Assembly (NCBI GenBank): GCA_947579665.1
Contig: OX388351.1
Location: 51,220,939 to 51,284,938, forward strand
DNA: 64,000 nt
Direction of reading: 5' to 3'
Source of the DNA: Sympetrum striolatum
Taxonomy: Eukaryota; Arthropoda; Insecta; Odonata; Libellulidae
The notes below the pieces were generated by a model, which saw only the letters and a program-made list of their open reading frames with translations, was not told where the DNA came from and made no database searches. Positions 1 through 10,600 of the stretch are shown in pieces. Numbering within the stretch: the stretch's first letter is position 1; each line of letters begins with the position of its first letter. The position numbers and the translations under genes were made by a program.

Positions 1-720
1 ATCATTTGTGTATGATACATTTGATGTTTTATTCTGCATCTCACTGCCTTCACGTGAATATCTAGAACTTGAAAACCATATCGAAGACGAGTAGAGGAAC
101 ATTCCGAATATCATTTTATTTGAGTAGCCGTTCTTATGCGATATATCATGGCTATTTGAATTTTCTAGCTGATGCTTATTTCTTCCGTTCTTACCGTTTA
201 TATTAAAGTGTGATTCGCGTCTTTATCGGACTTGTCGCTGTTTGTAGAAAGTAATTCATTACTGTATCAACTCAGGGACTCGTTTGAAACGGTGGAATTA
301 TTCTCGGAGGCTACGTCCCCGTTTCCCCGCGCATTGTCATCCGGAAGTCCCGCGCTCAAACCGTTGAAATTTCCCTCCTCGACAATTCTTCCCGCAATTT
401 TCCCTCCATTCCGTTTTACCCTTCTCCGGCTTCGCAAGCAACAGCATCATGCGCGCACCATCTCATCTCCCGCGTTCTTCCAATCCCACGCCGCCCAATC
501 GCATAGCACCACCGCACCCCCTCCCCGTCCGAATGCCGCCACTCAGCCGCCGAGGTGGGCGGGTCCAGCGGCAAATCCCCATTGGCCCGCACCGGGCTTC
601 TCCGTCGGCGCGGCTGGAGGGGAAGGGGTCCCTGGAAGGGGGGAAGGGGACGAAAGGGCGGTAGGGGATCGGCAGGAAGCGTCACTCGATGTTTGGAGGT
701 CGTGGAAGAAGGAGGTGGTC
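1..720 (+). other. Upstream region and 5' leader of nerfin-1
   Basis: AT-rich to about 300, then GC-rich up to the start codon. The reading frame of the zinc-finger gene is open from 232 without any stop, but it has no ATG before 721, so this part is best read as 5' leader. A TATTAAAG sequence lies at 201-208 but I cannot tell whether it is a promoter element. No splice acceptor is needed to explain the gene. Confidence 0.45.
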
Positions 721-1920
721 ATGCCCCGAGGCTTCCTCGTCAAAAGGCACTGCTCCCCTGAGGGAGGCGATCACCACGTCATGCAGGAGGAGTCCATGGG
801 ACTCGCGGCTGCCCGCATGGCCGCGAAGAAGACGCGGCTCTTAGCGGGACACCCTTACGCAGACAGCGGGATGGTTAGGGTGGCCCCTTTCGCTTTCGAC
901 TGGCCCCCACCGATGAGGCACCACGACCCGTACGCGCACATCTTCCACCGGCACCTTCCGCACTTCTCCCGGGTGCAGGAGGAGCAGCCGATGCCGCTCG
1001 CGCTCACCGCTCCCAGGGGGCGTTCGCCGCCGCACTACGAGGAGCAGGACTCGCCCGAGTCGCACGGCCTCCTTCTGGATCTTTCCATCAAGACGTCCGC
1101 ACCCATTACGCCGCCCCCAACGCCCTCACCATCGTCACCGCGAAGGGCAAAGCAGACCTCCAAGGAGGAGGAGGCGGAGGCGGAGGCGAAGAAGAAGGCT
1201 TCCAGGCAGCTGGAGTTTGAGGAGGAGATTGTGGAGGATGATGAAGGCGAAGGCTGGTTTCCGGACGACGACGAGGACATAGACATCACCTCGCCCGTTT
1301 CGGGGACTCTCATAAAGCCCTTCAAAGCGGGAGAGGCCCTCGTGGTACGTACCGGAGACATCGATCCCTCCCTAAACGTGGTCGAAGCGACGCCGGAGGC
1401 TAGGGCGGAGTTGGCCAAGATCGAGAACCGCATCGGTGCCTACGTGTGCAGACTATGCAGAAGGCAGTTCGTGGACGCTTTCGCACTGGCCCAACACAGG
1501 TGCTCTAGAATTGTGCACGTCGAGTATCGATGCCCGGAGTGTGACAAAGTTTTCAACTGCCCCGCTAACTTAGCATCGCACCGGAGGTGGCACAGGCCGC
1601 GCCCAACGGCGGCCCCAAAGGGTCCCTCGCCCACGGAGGAGTGCAGTAGGGAGGAGGGAGAGGAGGGGAGTGGAGGTGGGGTGGGTGGGGATGGAAAGCA
1701 GGCACCGTTCCCTTGTTCTATGTGTCCCAAGTCTTTCCGGAGGCAGGCGTATCTCCGCAAGCACGAGGCGACTCATAGGAAGGGTGAAGAGAAGAAGCCT
1801 ACCATCGAGAGGGTGGAGGTCCCGACCTTCCGTATGGGGCCATCTCCTCCGCTTCCAGCCCCGCCCGAGCCGACTTCCGCACCCGGATTCTTCCTTGGGA
1901 TGTCTGCAGCGGGGGACTGA
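721..1920 (+). CDS. nerfin-1: Nerfin-1/INSM-type zinc-finger transcription factor (single exon)
   Basis: Encodes 399 residues. The protein opens with [10 protein letters not shown], the SNAG repressor motif that INSM and Nerfin proteins use to recruit histone demethylase/deacetylase complexes; this fixes the start, and 721 is also the first ATG of an upstream-open frame. A CtBP-like LLLDLS motif and an acidic stretch ([12 protein letters not shown]) follow. Finger 1 (C243, C246, H259, plus C261 and H266) and finger 2 (C271, C274, H287, H291) contain [17 protein letters not shown] and NLASHRRWH, nearly invariant in the INSM family; finger 3 (C332, C335, H348, H352) contains [10 protein letters not shown]. 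Three fingers fit insect Nerfin-1 rather than five-finger vertebrate INSM1. The family acts in the nucleus of neural precursors and young neurons, in axon guidance and maintenance of neuronal fate. The downstream region carries a dense array of miR-279-family seed matches. Family assignment is firm; the choice of nerfin-1 over its paralogue nerfin-2 rests on the three fingers and the miR-279 sites. Confidence 0.95.
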   Translation: MPRGFLVKRHCSPEGGDHHVMQEESMGLAAARMAAKKTRLLAGHPYADSGMVRVAPFAFDWPPPMRHHDPYAHIFHRHLPHFSRVQEEQPMPLALTAPRGRSPPHYEEQDSPESHGLLLDLSIKTSAPITPPPTPSPSSPRRAKQTSKEEEAEAEAKKKASRQLEFEEEIVEDDEGEGWFPDDDEDIDITSPVSGTLIKPFKAGEALVVRTGDIDPSLNVVEATPEARAELAKIENRIGAYVCRLCRRQFVDAFALAQHRCSRIVHVEYRCPECDKVFNCPANLASHRRWHRPRPTAAPKGPSPTEECSREEGEEGSGGGVGGDGKQAPFPCSMCPKSFRRQAYLRKHEATHRKGEEKKPTIERVEVPTFRMGPSPPLPAPPEPTSAPGFFLGMSAAGD

Positions 1921-2176
1921 CGCCAGCTGTCGGCGCCCGGCGCCGGATCTCCTGATCTACGGAGCCCGTTGCCTGTGTTGCTGAGGTTCTAGCGGGGGAG
2001 TGGGGGTGGCGAGGCCCCTGACGGCCAAGCTGCCCCCGTGTGGAGGCCCTGGGGGATGCCCTGAAACGGTTTTCACCCCCTTTGGACAATGAATATTGCC
2101 CGACTGTCTTTCGGAGAAGCTTCGATTCGAGATTGCCGCGCCCGTGGAAGCCGAGTGCGGCGAGAGTGGAACGTAT
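1921..2176 (+). other. Proximal 3' UTR of nerfin-1, GC-rich
   Basis: Non-coding continuation after the TGA. Composition stays GC-rich until about 2200 and then drops sharply to AT-rich sequence where the microRNA-site array begins. No splice donor or poly(A) signal is evident here, which supports transcription running on into the array. Confidence 0.5.
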
Positions 2177-4095
2177 TCTAGTCAACCCTTTGGAGGGACC
2201 TAGTCATTGAGACTCTAGTCATTTGGGCGTCTGAAGAATCTTCTGGTCGCTGCACGCACTCTGTCATTGTGGTATCTTGTGCATTTGCCCTAGAGTAACT
2301 ATCTAGTCTATGTTGGGTTATTATTATTTTTAAGTTGTTTTATTTTGCTTTGTTGAATTTTGAGTTTGTTTTTGATAATGCAGCAACTCCACTGATATCA
2401 GTAAGTTTGACTGTGACAGCAGATGAGTCTTATCTAGTCATTATCTCTAGTCATTAATGCTAATCATCACCCAATTGGATTGTCTGCGGAAACGCAATTG
2501 GTTTACCTTAGTCTAGTCATTCAATCTAGTCATTTTTTGATTGAAATTTTTCAATTAATTTTAATTTTAGTCTTGAATATTGTTTTAATTTAGTTTTTAT
2601 GAGTTTCTCCTGTTGAGACAACTCATGTTTTCCACACGGCTTCCCCGTTTTTACTCATTCGTTGTCTACTAAATAACTGGCACTATCGAATATTCCGAAT
2701 GTTTTTCTCAATTTTCAACAATATTAAGGGAAATTCTCATGATATACATCAGTTTTTGTGGCTGAGTTGTTGAATCATCTATGCTTGAGTATCTATTTTT
2801 GTATCGTTGGTCTAGTCATTATCTATGATACTTTCACAGTATCAATTCAGCATGCGGATATATAAAAGAAATTAATTGCATTTAAGGTTTTTCGATTTTC
2901 AACATGAATTTTTTGTTTCGCACTCTGATGTTTAATTCTAGTCATTCGCATCTAGTCATAGCAGAGGAAAATTATATTTTAAAATTTTTATATATTTGAG
3001 AAAGATATTTCCACTCTCCATAAATTCTTATAGTTTATTTCTAATCATTTTCTAGTCAGAATTCTAGTCATTGTTATATTAATATCGTCTAGTCTGATTT
3101 CAGTACTTTTCCAAAGTCCAAATTCTAGTCATCATTAGAAATTATTGATTTTCCATTTATCTACACCAAATTCTAGTCAATTATATGCCTAAACTTTAGT
3201 AAATTATATTGACTAAATTTATGGTCTCTGTCAGTGCGTTTTCTAGTCATTTTGCAGTATATTTGGTTCCTTTGGTTATTCATGAAAAATAATCAATTAT
3301 TTTTTAAATGATTGAACTTCAATTTAATTGCTTAACTATTTCGCATTTACAAAAACTAAGTCTCACTTCTCCAAATTTAGTCATCTATTGAGTTGTGTCT
3401 TGTCATTATTTGGTTTTATTATTCATAATCTAGTCATTCCTGGAGAGATTTTCTAGTCATGGAAGTATACGAATTGTATTAGAAATTTTAGTCATAATTT
3501 AGAAAATTTCTTGGACTTCTTAATTTGTCTAGTCATTCTTGTGAAAATTCTAGTCATTTTCATTTATTTCTAGTCATTTTCATTCAATTCTAGTCATTTT
3601 CATTTAATTCTAGTCATTTTAATTAAATAATAGTCATTTAAAATTAATTCTAGTCATTTTTTATGAATTCTAGTCACGTTTAATCAATTCTAGTCATTAT
3701 AATGAATTCTGGTCATTTTGATAAATCTTAGTCATTCTAATGAATTATAATCATTCTAATGAATTTTAGTCATTTATGTAAATTTTCTAGTCATTTAATT
3801 TGAGAATTGAATTCGTATTTAGGCACTCCAGGTGTTTTAATCAATCTGGTCCTTTGAAGAAAGTAAATTCAATTTATGCATGATTTGTCTTTCGATCTAG
3901 TCATTATTTGAAACGATCCTAGGAATTGCTTGCTAATTCAGTCATAATTTAGTTTGTAGGCATTTCTAAGGGATTTTCTAATATTCTAGTCATTGGTAAA
4001 ATTCTAGTCATTGATAAAATTCTAGTCATTACTTCAATAAATTACGTTTCAATTAGTCTAATTTCAACTCTCATCATAATTGTAAATTCTAGTCA
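2177..4095 (+). promoter_or_regulatory. Dense array of miR-279/996/286 8-mer seed matches in the nerfin-1 3' UTR
   Basis: The octamer TCTAGTCA occurs 30 times on the + strand, starting at 2177, 2214, 2433, 2446, 2512, 2525, 2811, 2937, 2951, 3051, 3063, 3124, 3172, 3242, 3429, 3452, 3528, 3549, 3569, 3589, 3609, 3649, 3669, 3689, 3786, 3896, 3985, 4003, 4021 and 4088. Seven-mers lie at 2200, 2302 and 3088, and many one-mismatch copies (TTTAGTCA, CTGGTCA) lie between. Most copies continue as TCTAGTCATT. TCTAGTC is the reverse complement of seed GACUAGA shared by insect miR-279, miR-996 and miR-286, and the trailing A makes each a canonical 8-mer. Drosophila nerfin-1 is an established miR-279 target, so position and strand both fit. 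Chance would give about 0.03 octamers in 1.9 kb. That the sites lie in the mature 3' UTR is inferred, because no transcript data are available. Confidence 0.8.
3528..3793 (+). repeat. 20-bp periodic minisatellite built from the miR-279 site
   Basis: Octamer starts at 3549, 3569, 3589, 3609, (3629 mutated), 3649, 3669 and 3689 are exactly 20 bp apart, each unit resembling AATTCTAGTCATTTTCATT. To the right, at about 3708 to 3775, the units continue with mutated octamers (TCTGGTCA, CTTAGTCA, ATAATCA, TTTAGTCA). This looks like local tandem amplification followed by decay at the right edge. Confidence 0.85.
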
Positions 4096-5683
4096 TTGGA
4101 ATCGTACTAAACTTTAAGTTTCAGAATTGTGTTATTGTCAAATAATTGGAGAATACTTTTCATAATCTCGTTTCCGTCCCTAATCAACTTTAATATTTCT
4201 AATTTAGCTTTTCATGTCTTTCATTAGGTTTATGATTTTATTTAGGTAATACGCACTAGTCAATTATGCGATTCTTCTATAGTCCAGTTTCGATTCTGCT
4301 AGTTCTTGTGTGGTGAACATGGTTTCATCTCATAGTTTACAATTAATCAGTAAACTTTTGAGTACTGGGATTGTTCACGTGCAAAGAAATTTCAGTCGCT
4401 TGCTGCGCGTCTCTGGAAACGTTTTCATCAGTGGTTAGTTGCTCGTATGTAAATATCTTTTATCATTTATTTAGGCATTCAGGGTTGTTGAATAAATTGT
4501 CAAATTATATTCGACTCTAGGAAAAGCTTGAATCGGCTATTTATGTAAAGAATTATTCGAAGAAGTTTAGCCGCATTTCATTAATGCAGCTAATGCCGGG
4601 ATTGCATGGTCAATTGTTTATCAAAGTCAATATATTTATTTCAAAGTAGAGTTATGTTATTTATATTTTTATTTTTCTAAACTGAAGAGGGTGTTTATGC
4701 ATCTCATTTTTAATATTTGGGGTGGTTCTTAGTTTGCATCAAACTTTGAGTATTTTGAGCCACATTGTTAACAAAGTATGTACTGTATCGTATTCTTAGA
4801 GCTGATTGAGCACTTCTCAACTCACGCAAGCAAAATTCCGCTGCTTATAATTACTTTCTTCCTCTTTTATAATCAAAAGAGGCAATAGAGACAGAGGCAT
4901 TTCTTTCTTTTCGTCATTTCCGCTACATTTCTTAGTTTCAATTAACAAATGTCTCCCGTGAATTCTGTCGTTGCCATATTAATTCTTAAATTTGTCTCTG
5001 ATGAATGCACAATTCGTAATGTATTTGTGCGTGCGAATTTGGTCGCTTGATATTCCGTTGGTCTGTATAAATTCAGTGATTTGCGCCGAAAGACATGCCA
5101 ATATCAACTATTCCTATTATTTCATCTGTTACTCAAGTGCCTACATGCTGTGTGTATATAATTATTTGTCCATACTTAATATTTGTATATGCTGAAGTTG
5201 CACAACTATTTCGAACGCTTGTTCTAAAACTAAAACTTCTGCGTGCCATGTTCGTCGTAGAAATTTCAACCATGTCGAATAAATTACGTCATAATGTTGT
5301 GGTAGCTTTAACATTCAAACAAAAGACGCGGTGTTTCGCGAGTGGCGACCGCGTTGACATCTTCCGGGCATTCTGTAAAACTCAACGATAGCCCGCTCTT
5401 TCAATCCTGGCTTTTTCCTGAACGTGTTGATTAGCGAAAGAAACTTTTCGTGTGCTATGTACATTAATGGGAGACCCTAATGGAAAAGTGTCATTGGGGA
5501 CTCTTTCTGGTATCAAACTTTTCAAAAGGTGCAAAATAGTGAGAATGAAGATGTGGTGAATTAACTTTTCTGGAAGCGACGTATTTTTCCAAAGTGGCCT
5601 TAAAACTTAATCTTAGAACTTATCCTATTAGTAATGTTTCATGTTGTGAGAATGCTGTTGTATAGAAATTATATGGAAAATAA
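4096..5683 (+). other. Probable distal nerfin-1 3' UTR, no gene seen
   Basis: AT-rich with no convincing coding potential. It holds one CTAGTCA 7-mer (4256-4262), AATAAA hexamers at 5278 and elsewhere, and a Pumilio-type UGUAAAUA motif at 4448-4455. A poly(A) site cannot be chosen. The lone perfect octamer at 5721 suggests that the UTR may continue to at least 5.8 kb. Confidence 0.35.
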
Positions 5684-5798
5684 CTCCCGTTCGGCCCGTG
5701 AGGCCGAGGGAATGAGTGAATCTAGTCATTTCGTAGCACTCTGGGCCTACTGATTCTTCCGTGAGAATCCGTCTACGGGCTTGATCTCAAGGCCCAGA
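5684..5798 (+). other. GC-rich stem-forming element, possible structured 3' UTR module
   Basis: In otherwise AT-rich DNA, TCGGCC (5691-5696) pairs perfectly with GGCCGA (5702-5707) around the loop CGTGA, extended by CCC/GGG across a two-base bulge. Further on TCTGGGCCT (5740-5748) pairs perfectly over 9 bp with AGGCCCAGA (5790-5798), enclosing the hairpin GATTCT/AGAATC (5752-5757 with 5764-5769). The miR-279-type site at 5721-5728 lies unpaired between the two structures. It is not a tRNA: there is no T-arm consensus and the span is too short. Function is unknown. Confidence 0.45.
5721..5728 (+). promoter_or_regulatory. Isolated 31st miR-279/996/286 8-mer match
   Basis: A TCTAGTCA followed by TT, as in most array copies, but 1.6 kb beyond the main cluster and lodged between two potential stem structures. 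Its preservation outside the repeat argues that it is a selected site rather than spill-over of the minisatellite. Confidence 0.55.
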
Positions 5799-7543
5799 TA
5801 ACCTAGTCTCCCTTACCCTCTGTAAAATTATTCCCATTGGTAAATCTTATCATATGTAAATATTTGATTGTATGTTAGTATCGGTAATAACTTGCTTGTA
5901 CCTTTATAAATGATTAATTGGTGAAAGTGAAGGATTAATACAGGGTGAATTCATTCACATTCGGAATTGCTGCGCTTAAAACAGCAGCTATTCCATTTAT
6001 ATAAGTATTTAAGAGAGTGGGTGTAAAAAGAGATTGAAATCTGTATAGACAGAATTATATATAGTTATTAGTCGACATATTCTATCTTCCTCCGATGATT
6101 TTTCAATCGTCCCGAAGGACAGCTCTACCAAATCTTGTTTATAAGCAAAAGAAATGAAATAACTGTAAAATTTATGTGTAATGTGGTAATTATTTAATGT
6201 TAATCACTCATTTGTAATTTTTTTAACATGAACAACTTGCTTGTACATTCCCTGTAACATATTTTTCACATTTACTTATATTTATATTATAATGTATGAT
6301 TTGTACTGGTAACTTTTTAAATTATTTACTTAGGCTTCATTTAGTAATTAGTAATAATAATTTTGCAGTAACTCATTCGAATGTACCTTCGAAGAATTAC
6401 TGTGTCTAATTGTATTATTTTTTCTGATAGATCATTCTTTGTATTCGATTGATAAATCGCTGGAATAAAATGTTTTGCATAATAAAACTGTTTTTCTTTT
6501 CCTCTTAACCTTTTATACGGCAGAATACTTCGCAAATAAATTGAAGGTATTTTACTTTGATGGCTGATTAATTTTCCTTCTGGAGATAGAACTATTTTTC
6601 CCATTGTATTAAAAAAATACTTCGTCATTCGTTTGAATGAAATTCTATTTTTCTCGTCAAAGTTAGGTTAATTTCAGCGCGGGAGAAATTGCCCTACCAC
6701 AGCAGCTTGACAGTTTCTAAATAAAGTGTTCTTTCAAAAATCCTCTTTAATAAATTAATTGATTCCTGAATCGATTATTTGAGGTATTTCCATCTTGTTG
6801 TCCTGAATTTTTGCCTGCTAGATTCAGTAAAATCAAGTATTAATCGGAAATGGAAAAGATATTTTTTTGTTCAAGAATCCAAGAATATCGCAGTTTATAT
6901 TTGAATGTAGAGGGAATGAGGTGCTTCTACTTGGCTTTGCAATTCCATAAAGCTAACTAGGAACAAAACAATTCTGGAAAGCACAAAATGTGATTCCCAG
7001 GACAATGGATGACACCTAGTTAATTTTATCGGATAGCTTAAACTGAAAGTGTTGACTGAATTCATCTTTGATGGATAGTTTAACTTATTATATAAAGATC
7101 ACCAAGAAAGCGAGTGCTTACCGCTGGGAAAGTCAATTTTTTCTTTGATTATTTTCCGACCTAAATACTAATAGAAGAAATAATAGTAGCAGTTTGTAAT
7201 ATTCTATAAATCAATGATAACTGTGACACAATTTCGAAGATAATTATAATTCTCGTCTTGAATGAGCGCTCTTCTGCCGCAGGTACCTCTGCACTTGAAA
7301 TCGCTATTCCATTCACATCACTGAGCCATAACTGAACGTCAATGCCCCTACCATCTAGCGAGTAAGGACAACACTAAATGCAGGAAATATAGAGATTGTT
7401 GGAGGTGTACCTCGTAGAGAGCTTAGTAGACTTCGTGAGATATTTTGGTTTAATTTTGTAATAGCAAATATCGAAAATCAACTAATTAAATATAATGTAG
7501 CCTTTGTTTAGCATATAAAGAAAATCTTACGGTTTAACTAAAT
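5799..7543. other. Intergenic region between nerfin-1 and RALGAPA1
   Basis: AT-rich, with AATAAA hexamers near 6464, 6481 and 6720 that could end the nerfin-1 transcript, and a UGUAAAUA motif at 5855-5862. A slightly GC-richer patch at about 7260-7440 precedes the RALGAPA1 start and may hold its promoter or 5' leader, but no core promoter motif is decisive. No gene is seen. Confidence 0.4.
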
Positions 7544-7649
7544 ATGTTCAGCAAAAAAATCCATGCAGATGTGAAGAAGTCAACCCAAAAGATACAAGAT
7601 CCAAAGAAAGATACTGCTACACGTTTGAGGCATATTAAGATAATCATTG
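7544..7649 (+). CDS. RALGAPA1: RALGAPA1 exon 1 (residues 1-35)
   Basis: Starts with [16 protein letters not shown], the conserved family N-terminus, so the ATG at 7544 is secure. It ends in phase 1 before GTAAGG. Intron 1 (7650-10683) is AT-rich with nothing recognisable. Confidence 0.93.
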
Positions 7650-10600
7650 GTAAGGTATATAATTGATTATAATTTTAAAATCTTTGCAGTTGAAACGTTT
7701 GTCGCTTCATAAACTGAGTGTGTTAAGAGTGACGTGTGAACCTTTATTAACTGTTTACAAATAATAGCGAACTTCATGGCATACACGTCTGTGTAGGTTT
7801 TGAATAATCAGAATAAATATTGATGGTTGATCATTTATTTGCATACTTTTTCTACGCTCATCATTGTCAGCTTCTTGATGAGTGTAATTTCATGCAGAAA
7901 ATGGTATTGCTTTCGTTTGTTCGCTTCGGATAACTTCTGACATTTTTACCCTGATTTCTTTTCTAACACCCCGATGTTTTATCTTAAACCTTAATCGGTT
8001 TCTAATACAGTGCCATGTATGGTTTTGATTCACCATTCCTAATCATTTCATTGGAATGTTAGTGGTTTATTTTCATATTTATGGATGTGCATGACATCAG
8101 AATGCTTGGTTGCTCAGATTAACTAACTGTATATTGCTATTGGCTCGTACACTGGTTGATTAACTGTATATGTTGATAGAATATTCGTTGTCTTTCTATG
8201 TAAATCTCTAGTTCTTCCTTGTAAAAGTGTGGACGTGTTACAAATTATATTTCGATAACGTCTCCAAATTTGGTTCTAAGTTAATGAATAAATTAAGAGA
8301 GATCCTTTAGACATCTGTTATATTTACTCTTCTCGCCGGTTGTAAATTTTTGTATTCGTCGTGGAACGAAGTAATTGTGTGCAGTTCCGTTCTTTTCCAA
8401 GTATGGATTTCCTTAAGAAGATCCTCAAAACAGTACCGAATTGCCTATTTTACTGTTCACTTTAAGTAATTGCTAGCAGAGTTATGCCACCTATACTTGG
8501 ATACGTTATTACGAAAGGTACTTGTAGAGTTAATGTGTATTTTTCTGCCCACGCCCTATTTTAATGTTTAGTACCATCGCATTGTCATGAAGGAAACATC
8601 AAACTTTCCTCATTATACTACAATGTGAGTGTGAAAAACTCTTAAATTAACTTCTCAAAACAAGAAGAAAGAGTGTTGGTTGTCAAAGAAAATTCGCATA
8701 TTTGAAAACTGCCATTTACTTACCTGCAATATCAAGTCTCTCAGATTTGATCACATTTTCCTTAAACATAAAAGATTTAAATTTTTTTGTACATTATAAT
8801 GAAATTACTAAACACCATAAAGGACTCAGAAATTTATGAAATGCTGGAGTTGGGTGATTTTTTCCTTTTTCTTCTACCACTCTGACAACAAACACTATCC
8901 AAATTTTCTTTACACTTCATCAATTAAGAAATACCTGCCTCTTTTCAATAACTGCCACTCCTTGAATTTTCCCCAAAATATTTTGCAATAATTTGTTTCT
9001 ATCGAATGTTAACTGGATGTTTATTAGTTGTCAGATGAAGCAGATTGGATATAGCTCTTCTTAATCAACTTGAAAGATGTATAGACATCAGTTATTTGTT
9101 TTTTAAATGTATTTTGTCCTACCCAAAACATGAATGGATTAATGTTTAATTTTTTCTTTGTTTGTTTTCAATACATTGTTATGATTTTACTGTTCCTACA
9201 TATTTTGCTTAATCCTCTGCTGATTGTATTAATTGTTAGTGTTCTTACTTTTATTTAACTCTTAGCTTAGAGGCAGTGATGTTTTAATGCTCAAAAGAAC
9301 TTGAACTCTTGTTAAAACTACATTTCAAAGTGAAGGCTTGACTTTTGATTAGTTTGTCATTAATTATTAGTAGTTATAATTTAAATGATTGTTTCAGTTT
9401 TCAAGTTGCTAAGCAGTATATGCATTTGTTTTATTTATTGTTACTATTATTATTACTTGCCTTTGTTTGACGGTTATCAGATGGCAGTCCCAACATTTGT
9501 CTAGAATGCCATACAAACATACACACAAGTACAAAAAGAAGCCTTAATTGAAACGACATCCTCCAGGACCCACTCTAATGTATATGCATCCCAGTTATTC
9601 CATAAATACTGTTACTACATTGTCATTTTATGTCATTCCTTTGCTGAGCCAGGTATCATTTTGTCTGTCAATCATTACCCATACAAATTTACAAAAATTT
9701 TGCATTCATTCCTCTATTTTACTACAAACTCCAGCACCTACATCTAAACCCCTCTTTGTTTTTCAGTAAGGATTTGAAGATGTCATCAAGCAACACATTC
9801 CATTCTTTACCTCCTTTATTTATAAATAAATACTCAGCTATATCATTTCTTTGTTTCCTTTGCTTTAATTTATGCTATGATCACCCCTTGCTTTATAATA
9901 TGCAGGGATTAATGATGACAATGTATATTAAAACTGGCTAAATCTAAGCAAAAAATGTTTTGTTGAAGTTCAGAGAACTCTAAATTTGTTGAAAGTGTGT
10001 GAGATCAAAATTTTGGTACATCTGTTACATATATGAATACCTAATTTACCCATCTCTGAGTAGATTACTTTTGTTAGGCATATGATAAGATATCATCAAC
10101 AAATATAATTTAGATTTTTTTTACTTTGTTGTTTGCATATCCTCCATGTTGAAAATATAACAAGACTGTGTTATCGCAATTATGCGTGATATATATTTTT
10201 TGCCATTCCCTTCTGTGTACCATTTAAAAAATTTGGAATTCTTAAAATTTCTCATAATACATTGCTTTTTTATCTTTGCTGTTTTTCATTGCAAAGTTTG
10301 ATACGTATTCAAATTTTGCCTGACATTTTACAAAGAAACTATAAATTTACCCCTAGGGAAATATAATTTCATCTCGATGTAGTAACCAGCTAAATTGTTT
10401 GCCGCTAGTATAGGAAAATTCATCTGATGGAGAAAATGCTGCTTAAAAAGTATAAAGAGTAAAATTTTTACTTATAAACTCATATCCTGAATTTTAGATC
10501 CAGATTTCAACAAATGATCAAAGCGTAAAAGATGTGACTTCTAAAATTAAATTCCACCAAATTTCACTTCCTACTTTTAATTTTAAGTGATTTTTAGTTC

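Noticed and set aside
1035..2185. Several long frames on the strand opposite nerfin-1
   Set aside because: Shadows of a GC-rich coding exon; the sense frame has SNAG and zinc-finger motifs and the others have none.
5095..5391. 98-codon open frame in the nerfin-1 downstream region
   Set aside because: Low-complexity, no recognisable domain, AT-rich context, and it lies within the probable 3' UTR; typical chance frame.
5740..5798. tRNA gene suggested by the multi-stem fold
   Set aside because: No GGTTC-type T-arm, a total length under 60 nt, and no matching acceptor or anticodon layout.
6341..6628. 95-codon minus-strand frame in the intergenic region
   Set aside because: Composition follows AT-rich DNA, with no family resemblance, no splice or promoter context.
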